From Pseudomonas sp. GV071 (GTDB lineage: Bacteria; Pseudomonadota; Gammaproteobacteria; Pseudomonadales; Pseudomonadaceae): 64,000 nucleotides of DNA. The position numbers were made by a program, and so were the translations under genes. Shown here piece by piece: positions 63,773 through 64,000 of the stretch; positions within the stretch are counted from its first letter, which is position 1, and each line of letters opens with the position of its first letter. The notes beneath the pieces were generated by a model that was not told where the DNA came from, searched no databases, and saw only the letters and a program-made list of their open reading frames with translations. The stretch lies in the NCBI RefSeq assembly GCF_003050835.1, contig NZ_QAOJ01000018.1, positions 46,645 to 110,644 of the forward strand, written 5' to 3'.

Positions 63773-63874
63773 TATCGAGGCTGAAGCCTCTTCCACAAGG
63801 GATCGCATGCCCCTGTGGGAGGGGCTTTAGCCGCGAGTTTTTGATCGTCAACCCAGCACATTGACGCTGCAATT
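63773..63874. repeat. REP tandem unit 2 (102 bp)
   Basis: TATCGAGGCTGAAGCCTCTT ... GGAGGGGCTTTAGCCGCGAG then the same spacer as unit 1. Nearly identical to unit 1, with a few changes in the left arm. Confidence 0.9.
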
Positions 63875-63905
63875 TATCGAGGCTGACGCCTCTCCCACAA
63901 GGGAT
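63875..63905. repeat. REP tandem unit 3, truncated by insertion sequence
   Basis: Follows units 1 and 2 as far as CCACAAGGGAT, where homology stops and the insertion-sequence end begins. The right arm is missing in the window. Confidence 0.85.
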
Positions 63906-64000
63906 TGAAGTGCGCCCCAGAAGTTGGACACCAATCCAACCTCTGGGGCGTTTTTCATGAGCAAGTACACAACACAATTCAAGCTGTCTGCCGTTACCGC
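63906..64000 (+). mobile_element. Left end of an IS3-type insertion sequence
   Basis: Begins within TGAAGTGCGCCCCAGAAG; the end motif resembles IS3/IS150-group terminal repeats (GAAGTTGGACA). Then an imperfect inverted repeat (CGCCCCAGA, GTTGGA ... TCCAAC, TCTGGGGCG, 63913-63950) forms a strong hairpin just before the transposase start. The exact left boundary is uncertain by some 5 bases. Only the first part is in the window. Confidence 0.75.
63957..64000 (+). CDS. IS3-family transposase OrfA, 5' fragment
   Basis: Only the first 14 codons are in the window: MSKYTTQFKLSAVT, the typical N-terminus of an IS3-group OrfA (HTH_Tnp_1). It continues past base 64000. It starts right after the terminal inverted-repeat hairpin; no clear ribosome site. 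Confidence 0.7.
   Translation, partial: MSKYTTQFKLSAVT

Noticed and set aside
63645..63977. A 110-codon minus-strand frame over the REP array
   Set aside because: It is simply translated REP repeats (the same peptide repeats in it) with no sign of a gene.

Overview
The window looks like a chromosomal segment of a Pseudomonas species. The evidence is high GC coding sequence on both strands, Pseudomonas-type REP palindromes, dense LysR/AraC regulators, and typical families (KatG, periplasmic gluconolactonase, DUF6482). No RNA gene, CRISPR array or prophage was seen. The species cannot be fixed from sequence alone.

The dominant theme is phosphorus scavenging. Bases 1-7.6 kb (minus strand) hold a secreted PhoX phosphatase (cut by the window edge), a dedicated TonB/ExbD/ExbB energy module, a two-domain beta-propeller phytase lipoprotein and a TonB-dependent receptor, led by a good Pho box. 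Bases 11.8-18.5 kb (plus) hold a second Pho box, a LysR regulator, a 2-aminoethylphosphonate (AEP)-type ABC importer, a FAD amine oxidase and a PhnZ-like HD oxygenase. Bases 23.9-29.4 kb hold phnD-phnC-phnE, an iron alcohol dehydrogenase and phnX, with a divergent LysR and a possible third Pho box. Bases 37.2-40.1 kb hold phnW and a second phnX with another divergent LysR. Bases 45.5-51.6 kb hold a second complete AEP-type importer, a DMT transporter and a LysR paralogue. The two phnX copies lie about 13 kb apart in the same orientation. Together the genes could take up phytate or other phosphoesters, AEP, N-methyl-AEP-like amines and perhaps hydroxyethylphosphonate, most converging on phosphonoacetaldehyde and then acetaldehyde plus phosphate.

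Between the two phn loci (29.4-37.0 kb) lies a tight five-gene minus-strand operon of unknown function: SWIM zinc-finger protein, DUF5691 protein, MoxR-type AAA ATPase, DUF5682 protein and a MIDAS-containing VWA protein. It is the best candidate here for a poorly described system. At 40.6-42.5 kb is a KaiC-like double ATPase with altered catalytic glutamates plus a stand-alone receiver protein. At 42.8-45 kb an SDR and a class I-type HMG-CoA reductase stand back to back.

The rest is accessory or housekeeping: a degenerate GGDEF protein with an AraC regulator (7.9-9.8 kb), a HigBA toxin-antitoxin pair (10.0-10.6 kb), decayed toxin-antitoxin pieces (40.2-40.6 and 54.5-55.2 kb), an N-acyl-D-amino-acid deacylase-like amidohydrolase, KatG, a cupin protein, a chemoreceptor, a periplasmic gluconolactonase and a SulP transporter. 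The window ends in tandem 102-bp REP repeats, the third interrupted by the left end of an IS3-type insertion sequence.
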